Shown here piece after piece: positions 46,308 through 57,649 of a stretch of DNA of 64,000 nt. Numbering within the stretch: the first letter of the stretch is position 1; each line of letters starts with the position of its first letter. The position numbers were made by a program, and so were the translations under genes. The notes under the pieces are model-generated. The model had not been told where the DNA came from. It made no database searches and worked only from the letters and a program-made list of their open reading frames with translations. This stretch comes from Apostichopus japonicus (Eukaryota; Echinodermata; Holothuroidea; Aspidochirotida; Stichopodidae). The stretch spans positions 7,347,501-7,411,500 of the forward strand of contig NC_092576.1 in NCBI RefSeq assembly GCF_037975245.1. Direction: 5' to 3'.

Positions 46308-48701
46308 TCAAGTTATGCTCCATGAATATATAGGATCCTCGTCGGGATTACCGGGGATTATGCGGTTGTTGGTGTATTGTTCTGCCGGTGTATTCTCTTT
46401 TGCGTCCGTTCTGTTGGTGGGTTTGTAAGGCTTTCTTCGGTGTTCGGCTGTAGGTGTATTCTCTTTTGCGTCCGATCTGTTGTTGGGGTTTTTTGCCTTC
46501 CTTCGGTGCTCGCTCCTTAGTTGAGTGTGGTTCTCTTGACGGTGTTTGGTGGTTGGGCTGGAGTTGTTTATGTAGAATTTGTTTTCGTGGCGACATTTCG
46601 ATATGAGCTCTGGGCGTTTGTTCAGGAGGGTCCGTTTGTCTGTGTTGATAATGATGAGTTTTTCAGTGAGACAGAGGTTGCACCGCTTCGACTCGTTGCT
46701 GTAGGCTTTGGCTCTGCTGGCGATCGACCAATTGATAGTGAATGGCTGGTTGTTCTGTTTCAGTTGCCAGATGTGCTTCGAGAGTTCCGTTGCGTTTTGG
46801 TGTTTTTCGTGGTTGAGCGACATCTTGTGGTTACCGTATCTGAGCTTGAAGGGGGGTTCTGTAAGGCCGATGTATGTCTTGCAGTTGTCGATGGTTTTCA
46901 CTTCTGCCTTGTATATAATGTTAGATGCCTGGCAGTTTCCATTTAGTGGGCATGTGTCCTTTTTTCGGCAGTTGCAGGCTTCCTTTTCTTTCGATGTGTG
47001 GGTGGCTGCTATACGTTTGTTGTGTCCTTTGATGATGCTGGCGATGTTGGGCATGCAACTGTAACTGACTTTCACGGTGTTTCTGTTGAAAATCTTGTGT
47101 AGTTTCGATGTCTTTGGGAAGTGTTTGTTGATAAGTTTCAGGAATGTGCCTCCTATGTTCGTGGCTACGTTGCTGCTAAAAGGTGGGTTGAACCAGATGA
47201 TGTTGCGCTTTCTGTTTCGGTTGTTCTTGGTAGGTTGGTGGGCGATGTATGAGAGACCCTCGGTGTAATTACTTGACTTGAGTGCTTCCTCGTAGGCTGG
47301 TGCGGCTTTCTTAAAGATCTCCTCGTCGTGGGAGATGGCGGAGATACGTCTGCTGATTGAGGCTGGCAGGGACCTGATGATGTTTGGTGGGTGGTTGGAA
47401 TTCCTGTGGATGTACACTGGGTGGTCGTTGGGCTTCCTGTAGGGGTAGTGTTTTCCGGTGTTGAGGTTGAATGTTACGTCGAGGAAGTTGGTGATCTTCA
47501 GGTTGCAATCGATGGTGATGTTGAGCCCCAGTTCTTTGAATAAGCTGATCATGTATTTTCTTATCCGGTCTGCTTTACTTCCGTTGGTGTTTTTGAAGGC
47601 TGCTAGGCCGTCGTCCCTGTATAGCCCGATGTATTCCTTCCCATATTCTCTTGCTAGTGTGTTTAGGATGTAGAGTCCTACAAGCTCGCATACCTCGGCC
47701 CCATCGTAGCTGCCCATTGTGACGTCAAAGAGGTCGTTGTTTCCTTTCTTCATCCAGGGTGTGCCGTTGTCGAAAAGGAGTGACTTCCTGGAGTGCATTA
47801 TGATTTGTACGTCTTGGTTGGAGATGTGGGTGTGATCCTTAGCCATGGTTAAGGCCTTTTCCAGTAGGCTTCTTGTTATGGAGGGGTAGAATTCAACGAT
47901 GTCGAAGCTGATGAAGGTGTATTTCTCTTTGTCTTGTAAGTTCTTGAACCATTCGATGACGGATGACGTGTTTCTCCATTGGTTAACTTTCGTGGCGATT
48001 CTTATGGCGTTGTTTATTCTGTCTAGGATAGCCTTGCTGATGAGACCTGTTTCGCTCTTTGCCGGGTTGATGAGCCTGCATGGTAGGTTGTTCTCAAAGT
48101 TGTCCTTGTGGTCTTTCAGGGTGATGAAGGCTTGCTTGGTGGCCATCGATTCCATGCGGTTGTCGATCCCTAGTTTCTCGGCGATAGTTCTGGCTTCGGC
48201 GTTGATTCTGTTGACAGGAGCCATAAAGGTCGTCTGGTAGTTCTTTGTGATGTGTTGCCTGAGGAGTTTTTCGTGTAGTTGGGTGTCTATCTCGTACAGG
48301 TTTCTGGTTTTGTCGGCCGGGATGAGTAGTTTGGTAGATTTCTTGATCCTGCTGACGTCTTTTCTGAGTTTGTCTTGGAATTGGTTGGTGACTTTTTGGA
48401 ACTTCACGTTCTCGATCATACGGAGCAAGTCGTCCTCAAACGGCCTCAGTTCTTCGATCTGCGGTGGGCACTTCTTGCTTTTGAATCCGAAATTCTCCGT
48501 ATGTGCAGGGTGGTGCTCGTCATCCTCCTCGTCATCTTCCTCGTTGTTGTTGCATGTTTTTAGGAAGAAGGAAGCTTTCCATCTCATACGTTTGATGACG
48601 TTTTCGACTTTTTCGATGAGTATCTTCTTGTAGGTGTTGGCAGTTGATATAGGTATATTCTTCATGGAGTAGTTGAAGCTGACTTGGTTCGGCTGTTCCA
48701 T
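46308..48701 (-). CDS. Penelope-like element polyprotein: reverse transcriptase plus GIY-YIG endonuclease
   Basis: 797 codons from ATG, no stops or frameshifts. N-terminal region with [14 protein letters not shown] (about residue 145) and [14 protein letters not shown] core: motif [15 protein letters not shown] (about 265-280), [27 protein letters not shown], and motif [15 protein letters not shown] with the YxDD box (about 360-375), followed by [20 protein letters not shown]. Then a Cys-rich block ([15 protein letters not shown]) and the nuclease: [27 protein letters not shown] (GIY-YIG type: Y, YIG, R, H), [22 protein letters not shown]. The C-terminus is a basic tail holding a tandem repeat ([20 protein letters not shown], then [20 protein letters not shown]). 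The start at 48701 leaves about 115 bases of 5' leader after the terminal repeat. Probably autonomous and possibly active. Confidence 0.92.
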   Translation of the reverse strand: MEQPNQVSFNYSMKNIPISTANTYKKILIEKVENVIKRMRWKASFFLKTCNNNEEDDEEDDEHHPAHTENFGFKSKKCPPQIEELRPFEDDLLRMIENVKFQKVTNQFQDKLRKDVSRIKKSTKLLIPADKTRNLYEIDTQLHEKLLRQHITKNYQTTFMAPVNRINAEARTIAEKLGIDNRMESMATKQAFITLKDHKDNFENNLPCRLINPAKSETGLISKAILDRINNAIRIATKVNQWRNTSSVIEWFKNLQDKEKYTFISFDIVEFYPSITRSLLEKALTMAKDHTHISNQDVQIIMHSRKSLLFDNGTPWMKKGNNDLFDVTMGSYDGAEVCELVGLYILNTLAREYGKEYIGLYRDDGLAAFKNTNGSKADRIRKYMISLFKELGLNITIDCNLKITNFLDVTFNLNTGKHYPYRKPNDHPVYIHRNSNHPPNIIRSLPASISRRISAISHDEEIFKKAAPAYEEALKSSNYTEGLSYIAHQPTKNNRNRKRNIIWFNPPFSSNVATNIGGTFLKLINKHFPKTSKLHKIFNRNTVKVSYSCMPNIASIIKGHNKRIAATHTSKEKEACNCRKKDTCPLNGNCQASNIIYKAEVKTIDNCKTYIGLTEPPFKLRYGNHKMSLNHEKHQNATELSKHIWQLKQNNQPFTINWSIASRAKAYSNESKRCNLCLTEKLIIINTDKRTLLNKRPELISKCRHENKFYINNSSPTTKHRQENHTQLRSEHRRKAKNPNNRSDAKENTPTAEHRRKPYKPTNRTDAKENTPAEQYTNNRIIPGNPDEDPIYSWSIT

Positions 48702-48816
48702 TGTTCCGTCTATTGCAGATAGGCGAGAGTGCTCGACTGACTGGTCAGGAGCGTAGGTAGAGTAGGTTGGCGTCTATCTTGGCGCAGAGTGCTCTATGTC
48801 CATTGGACAGAGCGGA

Positions 48817-48891
48817 ATATATGTTGATACTAGATGAGACTAGTGGAACACTAGTAGTTGTAACTCGGAGTTTCACGCTTTATTGCGATCT
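48817..48891 (-). repeat. PLE terminal direct repeat, 5' copy with truncated hammerhead
   Basis: Identical to the 3' copy through gcgatct, then (TA)n begins. It therefore has stem II, GAAAC, stem III and ACAAC, but lacks CTGA and the first strand of stem I; this copy alone cannot fold as a hammerhead. Confidence 0.95.
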
Positions 48892-48892
48892 A

Positions 48893-49018
48893 GATATATA
48901 TATATTTATATATATATTTATTTATATATATATATATATTAATATATATATATATATATTTATATATATATTTATTTATATATATATATATATATTAATA
49001 TATATATATATATATTAG
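48893..49018. repeat. (TA)n microsatellite flanking the PLE 5' end
   Basis: Two near-identical ~60-bp TA-rich subunits, each with ttatttatat and tattaatat interruptions. Confidence 0.95.
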
Positions 49019-49525
49019 TACATATAGGCTATACAACATATACCAATAGTATAACATATCATACGATATACCAATGGTGTATGACGAAAGATGTATACAT
49101 ATTTCACTGGATAAGTCATATACATTTTGTAACAGTGGTCTGAGTGGTGCAATATAATATACCAATAATGTAACCCATCTATACAAAATATATTGTGTAT
49201 GACGATATATTTACCACTTGATAAGTCATTATGTTTCAGTGGTTTAACATATACAGGTTACCGTGTATAACATGCCCATAATGTGTGATGTATGACGGTA
49301 TATGTATACACATACCAGTGGATAAGTCATAAACATATATATACCATTGATATAATTTCAGAGATGTGCGATACACCAATAGTGTTATTTATCTACACGA
49401 TATACAGCTGGTGTGTATGTACACCACTGGGTAAGCCATATTTATAAATATATGGTGTAACATATGTTGCAATATACTAAACGTGTAACATAGCTATAGG
49501 ATATAGCAATGGTTTTTGCCGCTGC
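49019..49525. repeat. Decayed ~105-bp tandem repeats
   Basis: Units carry 'actggataagtcatat' (49107, 49209, 49312 and a variant near 49422), 'atacaccaatagtg/ataccaatggtgta' and 'gtgtatgacg'. The same unit appears on the far side of the PLE at about 46025-46115 (gtactggataagccgtg, tgtatgac, ataccagtggtgtaacatat). Confidence 0.65.
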
Positions 49526-50779
49526 CATGGGCGGCGATCATGGGGGGGGGGGGACGGGGGGACATGTCCCCCCCAATATTTTTGGTGGGGGGATATAGTA
49601 TCTAATATCCCCCCCCCCCAATATTTGGTGGCATAGTTTTTTTTAAGCATATGTTTTGTATTTTTTTATGATATCGCTAGTAATTTCAAAATAGAAAATG
49701 CTTAGATGCAACTAACAAGGCCTGGGAAGTGCCATTTCCAGCGATCTGGGAGACATTTGCGGCCAATATTTTCTTTTGCGCTTCGCGCCAACTTATGGTG
49801 GCGCTACGCTTAGAAAGTCTGGGTACAAGCTTTGCCCCTCCCTTGGCAAATTCCTCGCAAGGCGCCTGTCTAACCGTGTCACAATTTGTTACTATATATG
49901 ACCGAAAGTAGTTTTTACTTTTTTTTCTCGAAATGAATAGCTAGACGGACCGCATTCGTAATGAAATTTGGTTTGCATCTTGTGTATGAGTGTAAGTACG
50001 TACAATCATTATGATCCACATCGATATGAGTTCACTGGGTTTCCATTTGGCCTGTTTCCTACAAGATTTCTAACCGCAGGTGCGTAGCCAAGGGAGAGGG
50101 GGGGGTGAAGGGTGGAGACCGCCCTCCCCCTCGAGCATATTTTTTTGGTATTTTCTATGATATCGAAGTTTTATAGTAGCCGTTATAAGAGGTTTTAATA
50201 TTTGTACACCAATAATTTAACTGTGTCTGAATTTTCGAAAATTCCTTGACCAACATTCTTTATCATACTTCCCTCTACTCGTGCAAGTTTGACCGGTCTG
50301 TTAGGGGTTGAGGGGGGTTTTTCTATATTGGTTGACCATTAGATGAAATTTTGTGCAACATTATGAGTATGTTTTGAAGTGAATTTATTATTCAAATTCT
50401 GAAAAATAATGGGCTTAAAACCTTGAAAAGTGGGGCTGACGGGTATTGTGGGGCATTACGTAGAATTACCTACAAAAGCAATGATCCACAGGAAATGCAA
50501 TGAGGTCGAACATGATGTGTGACTGGTGACAATCTTGAAAAAAGGTTATGAATGAAAAAAAAAAAAACATATTAGGAAAAACTTGGTTCTCAGGCAAAAG
50601 TTTACATCTGGTTAGTCATTTTCAAGCCCGAGAAGTGCCATTCATGGGGGGCTATCAAAACCAGAAATTTTCTTGTACGTTGCGCGCCAACCAATGGTGG
50701 CGCTCCGCTTTGATAGTAATTCGCCTGCATCCAAGCAAATGTCCCCCCCCCCAATATTTGAAACAGATCGCCGCCCCTG
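49526..50779. mobile_element. hAT-type non-autonomous element, 1254 bp, composite
   Basis: Ends CATGGGCGGCGATC and GATCGCCGCCCCTG are near-perfect inverted repeats. Flanks GCCGCTGC (49518-49525) and GCCGCTGT (50780-50787) form an 8-bp target duplication with one change. It holds two diverged copies of one internal segment (gaagtgccattt, gcgccaac, atggtggcgct, cgctt at about 49715-49820 and 50633-50715). A possible nested element end (caggtgcgtagccaagggag) lies at 50078. No transposase frame. Confidence 0.75.
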
Positions 50780-50827
50780 GCCGCTGTGACCAGTCACCAG
50801 CACCAACTCTCTTCATGATGGTTATAT

Positions 50828-50860
50828 ACCAGGGAGTTGTTATGGAAACAACTCACTGGT
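50828..50860. repeat. 33-bp palindromic element
   Basis: ACCAGGGAGTTGTT, a few bases, AACAACTCACTGGT: the same hairpin as 40241-40274 with one arm mismatch. Confidence 0.85.
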
Positions 50861-52181
50861 TATACTTACAAGTTACACTGTAACACGATAGTCCCTATCA
50901 AGTGACGTATAAGCTGGATAATATAGCCTGATGCCATGTTCAGTGGTACACATGATGTGGTATGTAGTTGTTACCTGCTATATGGCTTTGTGGTATGAAA
51001 TGAATTATTGTTGTTGTATTCATGTGATTTATATACAGTCACATTTAATGTGTCCCAATGTAAAGTAGACCTATGACTTTGTACAAGTTTTTGTACTTTT
51101 TTATTTGGCATTCAAACAATGAGTTTTCTAATCCCACGAGACCAAATGCCCAAGCTCCTATATCTGGTCGTATTACGTGTTGGAAACGCATTACAAGTGA
51201 TCGAGAGAGAAAAAAGAGTAAAACAAAGTTAGCCTAACTGTAGTGAAAGCTAACAAACGGGGCTGACGGAAACTAAGTCAAATGACGTCAACGTTCTCCG
51301 TATTTATAATGTTTCGTGTGGATTTCTTTCATTCTTCTATATTATTCTTGGTAATAGTCAATTAGCCGACTTCTAGGCCTACAGCACAATACTTAGGTGA
51401 GGTATTCTTCTATTGTACACGTTACCGTATCTTATTGTGTGCTACAACTAGACTTGCTATGTTGACTTTGCACACTACATTCGTCACGTTACAAGGGCGA
51501 CAGAAATTGCCACAGTCATTCTCTTCAGATCAGCTGTTGTAGAATAGCGTCCTCTCTTATGACAAGGCATATTATTACCTCCACCCCCCCCCCAACCAGG
51601 CCACCATTGAGATTTTCCGCTCCTCCACAGCTGCATGTTAATGACGGGTAAAGTATACATTGACATCTACAGTAATTCCTCAACTTTACACTTAGAATGA
51701 TCAGACGCTGTTTGTTTCTATTTATGCGGTGAGAAAAAAAAAACACTTCCATATGCTATCAGAATTAGCCGGTTTTATCAATTCGCCAATACAGAGTAAC
51801 CAGATGGTTAACTGTAACCATTAACCACATATATCGCTTACTTAGTCGTGGTGTTTCCATTAATCTCTGAATATAACAAAGTATGGTCAGTCGTCACGCT
51901 TAGTTAAACCGTGACCTACATTACTGACAGGTTTCAAGTTGTAGACGCACAATTCCCATCATGCAACACAGACCACAAACGCTGTTCTCTTTCCTGACTA
52001 AAATAGGTTATTGTTTCTTATTTAGCACAACCTATAGTCTGTTAAAAACCTAGTATAAACAGCCTAGTGTGTACTTTTCTTTTCACAAAGCTATTTTCCC
52101 GTATCTATGCTGTACTGAACATACAGTGCCCTCGGCAACGCTTTAGATTGATACTAGGTTTGTATCGGATAGATCCTCAGG
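50861..52181. other. Non-coding, no feature recognised
   Basis: AT-rich sequence with a few poly-C and poly-G runs. No exon or repeat that I can support. Confidence 0.4.
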
Positions 52182-52542
52182 CAAGGGCGTAGGAACCGGG
52201 GGGGCGCCAGCCCCCCCCCAGTTAAAAATATGGAGGGGCGGAAGCATCATTCCGCCCCCCCCCCACTTCGCAAGTCAGAAAACCCCTTTTTCATTTCCAA
52301 ATGAGAAAAAAAATCTCATTTGGAGCACCAAATTGCATCTAAGGCCAGGTGAAAATGCAAAATTATATAAAAAATGGAGTGGTGGGTTGAAGTGTGCTAT
52401 ATTGCACCAAATTGCATCTGAGGCCACCTGGAAAGCAAAAAAGATCCAAAGGGGAGGGGCACGCCCCCTCCCCTTAGACCCCTGCCCCGGGCAGGCCATC
52501 AGTCTTCAGCCCCCAACTCAAAAGTACCTTCCTACGCCACTG
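52182..52542 (-). mobile_element. hAT-type MITE, copy B (361 bp)
   Basis: Reverse-orientation copy of 41809-42174: starts CAAGGGCGTAGGAACCGG and ends CCTTCCTACGCCACTG. It is flanked by a perfect 8-bp target duplication TCCTCAGG (52174-52181 and 52543-52550), which sets both ends exactly. Confidence 0.92.
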
Positions 52543-52550
52543 TCCTCAGG

Positions 52551-53769
52551 CATGTAAAATAGAGTGGGCAAGCACATTCGTGGTAGGCAGAAACGGACAC
52601 TGAGGCATGTACAGTTTGCACGCGAGAAAAGAGTATATTACAAACGACTTGGCCAAGACTAAGCACGACCTTGCTTTCATAGCTAATATAATAATCATAA
52701 TTTATGGTATCAACTTTAACGCCTCAGAAATGCACCATTTCCTCCTTGGCCCATGAACCCAAACACCCTAACATGAGAGTCGGTTACAGCGACCCCAGAA
52801 CCACACATACTTTTTAGATCCTTTATTTCCATGCACTAGCCATTCCATATTTGGTTTATTCTGTACTTATACCACTACGGGCAATGTTAGAATCCCCCCC
52901 CCACCCCCACCCCCCTTCTTTAGGATGCCGTGTATACGGCCAGTGTATCCTAACCCATTATGCTGATGAGAGGGGAAGGAGCTGGAAGAGGGAGGGGAGG
53001 GGGGGCAGTGGACAAGATTTTGTCAATCACTGCTCTATTCCAGCTAATTAAAATTAAAATTAAAGTTCAACAACCGAACTTAAAATTATGAAGTCGATTA
53101 TAGAATTGCCCCTATAACTATAATTTTTTTTTTTTTTATGAAAATGGCGTATATATTTATGTAGAGTAGATGATGCTACAACCGTTTACTGGTTCCTTCT
53201 GGGTATATTTTAGCCGTACATCTCACAAAGCTATTAAATCAAGGCAAAGCTGAACTGGAGAACCAAGTTGACCCCCATTATATGCCCTGTGCTTGTGGGG
53301 TGACTGTTAGATTTACACTACCAGAGGCCATCTGCTAACCATTTAGGTACGAATTCTTTTCGCAGGCCGACCTTTGACCCATTGCATTCTTCAAATGTGT
53401 TTTGAATAGGCCTGCTGTGTTATGATATCATTCTTTATAATACTCCGTTTGAGATCAGTATACAGGGACGGTGTTTTAATGATAGGTAATAGCAGAGGTC
53501 GCATTCACGAACGCCTGTGGTGTGATTTTAGAGTTACAAATAGTTGACCTTCCTTAATCATCCATCCGCCCTTCAAAATTACGAAGGGATTTTTTTGGGT
53601 CAGTTTGGTTGTTCAGTATATATTTAATAGACGTTTAGTTTGTGAATCTTTTTATAACCGATGCTACCCTTTTTTAAACCAGTTTATAGTCTAATTTGAT
53701 TAAAGTTCAAATACTTGTTTTAAAGACATATGCCTCCTTTGTTTAGGTTTTTTTCTTTTCTGTGGGCAG
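52551..53769. other. Non-coding, no feature recognised
   Basis: Contains C- and G-rich runs near 52890-53000 and an attaaaattaaaattaaag tract at 53046. Probably intron or intergenic. Confidence 0.35.
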
Positions 53770-53857
53770 AACGAACATTATCAGGTTTCCTGGAACGTGC
53801 AGGGATTTCACGGCGGCGGCGACGGCGGTACAACCATTGGAATTGGTGACAGGAGAG
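53770..53857 (+). CDS. Candidate isolated exon (88 nt)
   Basis: A strong polypyrimidine tract ending tttctgtgggcag precedes 53770, and GAGAG|GTGAGT follows 53857. One frame reads NEHYQVSWNVQGFHGGGDGG then TTIGIGDRR, a Gly-rich coding-like peptide with GC-rich codons unlike the surroundings. No partner exon was found within the window. Family unknown. Confidence 0.35.
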
Positions 53858-54531
53858 GTGAGTAACTTTTCATTCGACTTGTTATCTTGTTGGGAGCTAG
53901 TCTACTCTATAGTAAATACACCGACACATGGAACCCTCAGTGTGCATCCAGTTGTGACTTTATCTGTTACAGTATTCAAGAGATAAACCAGTCAAGACTT
54001 AGTTGATATTGTCTCGTCATTATAGTAAGTACATAACAATTGATTACCATGTCTCCGTGATTATTTCGTGATTATTATTACGAATAATTTTCTCTCTAAG
54101 TATTATATCAATGTTATTTGTCGTATGAAGATTTCGCTAGGATCGGACAACTAGTCCTACATCTTTCTTTTTAATTTTTTTTATTTTTTTTAATCATCAT
54201 TTAATCCAATATATCATGTATTTACATCTTCAACTTTTTTTGAAGAAAGTGTAAGAACTTGTCAAAATATCCTGTAAACGTGCATTTCATATTATAAATT
54301 GAGTAGTTATTTCTTGACCAAAGCATGCATGACCGGCTTTGAGAGATGTTTCTTAGGCAATGAAGGTAATTTCCGGGCACTTGCGAAATTGTTAGTGAAT
54401 TTCCATTGTGTATGTCGGTTGTGCACTTACATGTACCCTCAGCTCCCCTGCCCCCCTCCCCACAGTCACTCCCACAGTTGTACCACTCACATATAAAGAC
54501 GATCATGGTACTTCAACGTCTCCTTTGTTAT

Positions 54532-54689
54532 CAGCGGCGTAGCTACGGGGAGGGGATCGGTGACGAACCCCCCACAATATGTGCCAGTGTTTACCCCCCC
54601 ACCCATAAAAAAAATATCAGAAAAACATCTGCTTGTTCCCTTGTAAAAGCATTGGACCCCTTTATAAAGGAACTCTAGCTGCGCCCTTG
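54532..54689 (+). mobile_element. Small hAT-like MITE (158 bp)
   Basis: Starts CAGCGGCGTAGCTACG and ends CTAGCTGCGCCCTTG, with inverted terminal similarity. The flanking 8 bases match only partly (tttgttat against gtagtaat), so the target duplication is not proven. Confidence 0.55.
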
Positions 54690-55301
54690 GTAGTAATGGA
54701 CGATTAATAATTTATAGTATTTGGAATAAATGTTAGGCTACCATATGTAAGTTATGCTATCAAGTAATATGGTAAGCCTAGCTCCCCCTTAAGCCCAGTA
54801 AAAGTAACCGTCGAACAACGTATATGCATGGCTTTACGAGCCTAACGGGCTATCATGGCTCCGTAGTGTACAAACGTAGCCTATGTATAGAAACAAACAC
54901 GTCTGTCTTTCACTAATGACACTCAATACCGCATTTACAGACAAACCAACGGATGTTTCCAAAAAATGGTTTCCATTTTGAGGCGCACCGCTTTAACGGT
55001 GCCAATTGAAATATAGGTCAAAGAATTCGACGAGGCCTATGTACTGTACTGCAAATAGTGCACAGTACGTGTTTAGCACCTGGTGACGTCACGAACTGCA
55101 TATATTCACTGCCTTTGTTGTGCCTTTGTTACATCTGTTGGAAGGAACAGTTCATGTGTTGAAGTATAGAGTTCTGTCCATGAGTATGACTAAAGACCCA
55201 TGGGACATCAGTCAAATTAGTTTCCAAGTTTAGTTTATTAAAGAAACAGATGAATAAAGTGGTTGCTAACTTCAGGTATCACTAGTATATATGCCGTAAA
55301 G

Positions 55302-55674
55302 CAGGGGTGGGCAACCTTTTTGAATGAATGGGCCAGACATAAGGAGTGAAAACTTGACTGGGCCGCACCTAACCAACGACCTACTGTTGATTTCAAACCT
55401 TTTGATTCCGAGGACTGTCAAGCAATAGGTGTGTGTACTTAATCTGTATTCACAAAAACAAAATGTCAATACAGTACAGTTGATAATTAATGGGGATAAT
55501 AGGCCTACCTGTATGACAGCATCATTATTACCGATAAATTCTAAGCAGCTAGCCCTTTTTTGTGACGATATAAAATAGACTGATGTCTTTCTTTTTCTTA
55601 AAACATCTCACGGGCCCCCAAAAAATCACTGGCGGGCCGCATGTGGCCCGCGGGCCGTAGGTTGCCCACCCCTG
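55302..55674. mobile_element. hAT-type MITE (373 bp) of the 'ggggtgggcaacct' family
   Basis: Starts CAGGGGTGGGCAACCT and ends AGGTTGCCCACCCCTG: 16-bp perfect inverted repeats. Flanked by a perfect 8-bp duplication CCGTAAAG (55294-55301 and 55675-55682). Subterminal gggccgca/gcgggccg blocks are typical of a widespread animal hAT MITE group. Confidence 0.95.
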
Positions 55675-55682
55675 CCGTAAAG

Positions 55683-57290
55683 TATGCTCAAAGACGGCGC
55701 CCAGTTCAAACATAAATGGGAACAGTAACGGATCCTAAATTTAAATGGTTGGTGTGAGAGTGATTCGAGCGGGAGTGGGAGGGGGGGTGGGGGGTGGCAG
55801 GGTGACATTAATAAACGGGGAAAAGATCGGTACATTGTTACTCCTTCAGTTATTTTGTCAGTGATTATGTACGGACTATTCAGCCTATAGGCACACAGCA
55901 TACAAGATAGGCCCTATACGCCTAGGCTAAAATTGCTTAAACTTTTCCGAGACTTGCAACACATTTTCAGCAATTTTCGTTCCTTTTGTTTTAAATGATC
56001 TTGTTTTGGAGGAGTATGCATACTTTTGTGAACTATGTAAGACAGTCTTAACTGAATTTTGGCACTGTCAAGCAATGCTTTGTGTTGGCTTTCAACACTA
56101 TATAGTCTCTAAGAAAAAAACATACAAATTGAGCAGTGGTCACATTTGCGTGGTTAACAAATACGGTAATTCGGCCACCGTTATCGTATTGAAACTTTAA
56201 AGGGTTAGTCTAACACATGAACATTGTAAGTGAACGCTTCTGGTTATAATATCGACCTAATCAACACGTTAACTTGAGAAAAAAGATCATTTCGGGAGAG
56301 TTTCAACTCCCTATCTTATTTTGAACATGTTTAAAAAGTGACACGTACGGTTAACTTTGAGCTCATTAACTACGCAAACATTAAATAGCTTAGCCTAAGT
56401 TTAGTTTTAATGTAATCAAATAGGCCTGTATGCTATTCAATTCAATACATACCATGTCTCATTTACAGAAACGTATCAGAATGTAAGAAGTTTAAAAATA
56501 AAATGGAAGAAATTGAAAATTGTTGCATCATGCATGCATACGCGACTCTTGTTGAACGTGGAACCAAGAGTATTACAACCTAGCCAACTCAATTTGCTAC
56601 AGTAGGTTTTCGACGACTGTTTGGCGATTATTCTGGCCCTTTTTACAATCCTGTCTGTATTAATAGAAATATTGCACATGTACCACCACCCCTCCCCCTT
56701 CACCGTCTGACCCTCCCCCACCCCTCCTCCCAAATGAGGTGAATAATGTTATGAGAACAGCGGCATGTTCTCAGCGTTTGAAGATCGTCAAAGATTGTGA
56801 ATTCGCATTAACAATTTCTATATAATGTGTCTACAGTTAATCCTCTGTGTAATGCTGAAAGTATGGAACTATCATCACTGTAATAAAATAGAGTATTCAA
56901 AGCTAGCTATAGAGTGAGTCACATATGATGGTCATTGACTCATTACACCATCTATCTATACATTTATACCTATATATGGTCATAGTTAAAAGACGCGTTA
57001 CACATGTTAGCTAACTCCAAGTGCATGGAATCGGATGTATTCAACGAGGTCCAATGAGAAATCTCCTCTAACTGCAGTATAGCTGTAACTTATAATTATG
57101 AACATGATTCATTTTACGTCCAAAACTGTCCGTGGAGAAATATCGTTTTATGACATACAGCTGTTGAAACTGGCAACCATTACCAACGAGAGAGAGAGAA
57201 TGAATCATAGGAAATTGTTTGAGAATTATCATGGCATGAAATGTCACATTAAGAACTAATGTAGGCCATGCCTGATCCATTCGTATATAT
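55683..57290. other. Non-coding, no feature recognised
   Basis: No exon or repeat that I can support. Short open frames lack any signature. Confidence 0.4.
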
Positions 57291-57295
57291 GTATA

Positions 57296-57315
57296 ATATA
57301 TATATATATATGTAA

Positions 57316-57346
<31 letters not shown>

Positions 57347-57385
57347 GCCTATATATATATAGCCTATATATATATATATAAATAT
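57296..57385. repeat. (TA)n microsatellite
   Basis: TA tract interrupted by two 'tatagcctatatatata' units. Confidence 0.9.
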
Positions 57386-57618
57386 ATTCAGTTCCTTTGC
57401 CGTTCAAAATGAGACACAAACCCAAATATCATATTTGGATTATATGATAAAGATCTTTGTGATAAATTACTGCCTCTCCCCCTCGCGCCCCGTCCCCACC
57501 ACCCCCCCCCCCCCCACAACAGCTGAGAAATAATCCTGGTCCGTTTCAGAGATTTCCATTTTAAATCTAATGTCTGGTGAATGTCATTGTATGAATTTGT
57601 GATACCAGATAGTTCCAT

Positions 57619-57649
57619 CATGGAGGTAAAAACAGTTTTTACCTCCATG
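57619..57649. repeat. Perfect 15-bp inverted repeat, 1-nt centre
   Basis: CATGGAGGTAAAAAC, a, then the exact reverse complement (57635-57649). Confidence 0.9.

Larger units (their letters stand above)
46216..48891 (-). mobile_element. Intact Penelope-like retroelement with hammerhead-bearing ends
   Basis: The element lies on the minus strand: 5' end at 48891, 3' end at 46216. Its ends are identical 75-bp direct repeats (48817-48891 and 46216-46290) that contain most of a hammerhead. One uninterrupted ORF (46308-48701) fills the interior. (TA)n lies on both sides. Beyond the (TA)n, both flanks carry units of the same ~105-bp repeat, so it inserted into that array. The intact ORF and identical repeats indicate a recent insertion. 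Penelope-like elements move by target-primed reverse transcription using a GIY-YIG nuclease. Confidence 0.9.

Noticed and set aside
46521-48633. Several plus-strand open frames over the PLE
   Set aside because: Antisense shadows of the intact minus-strand PLE ORF.
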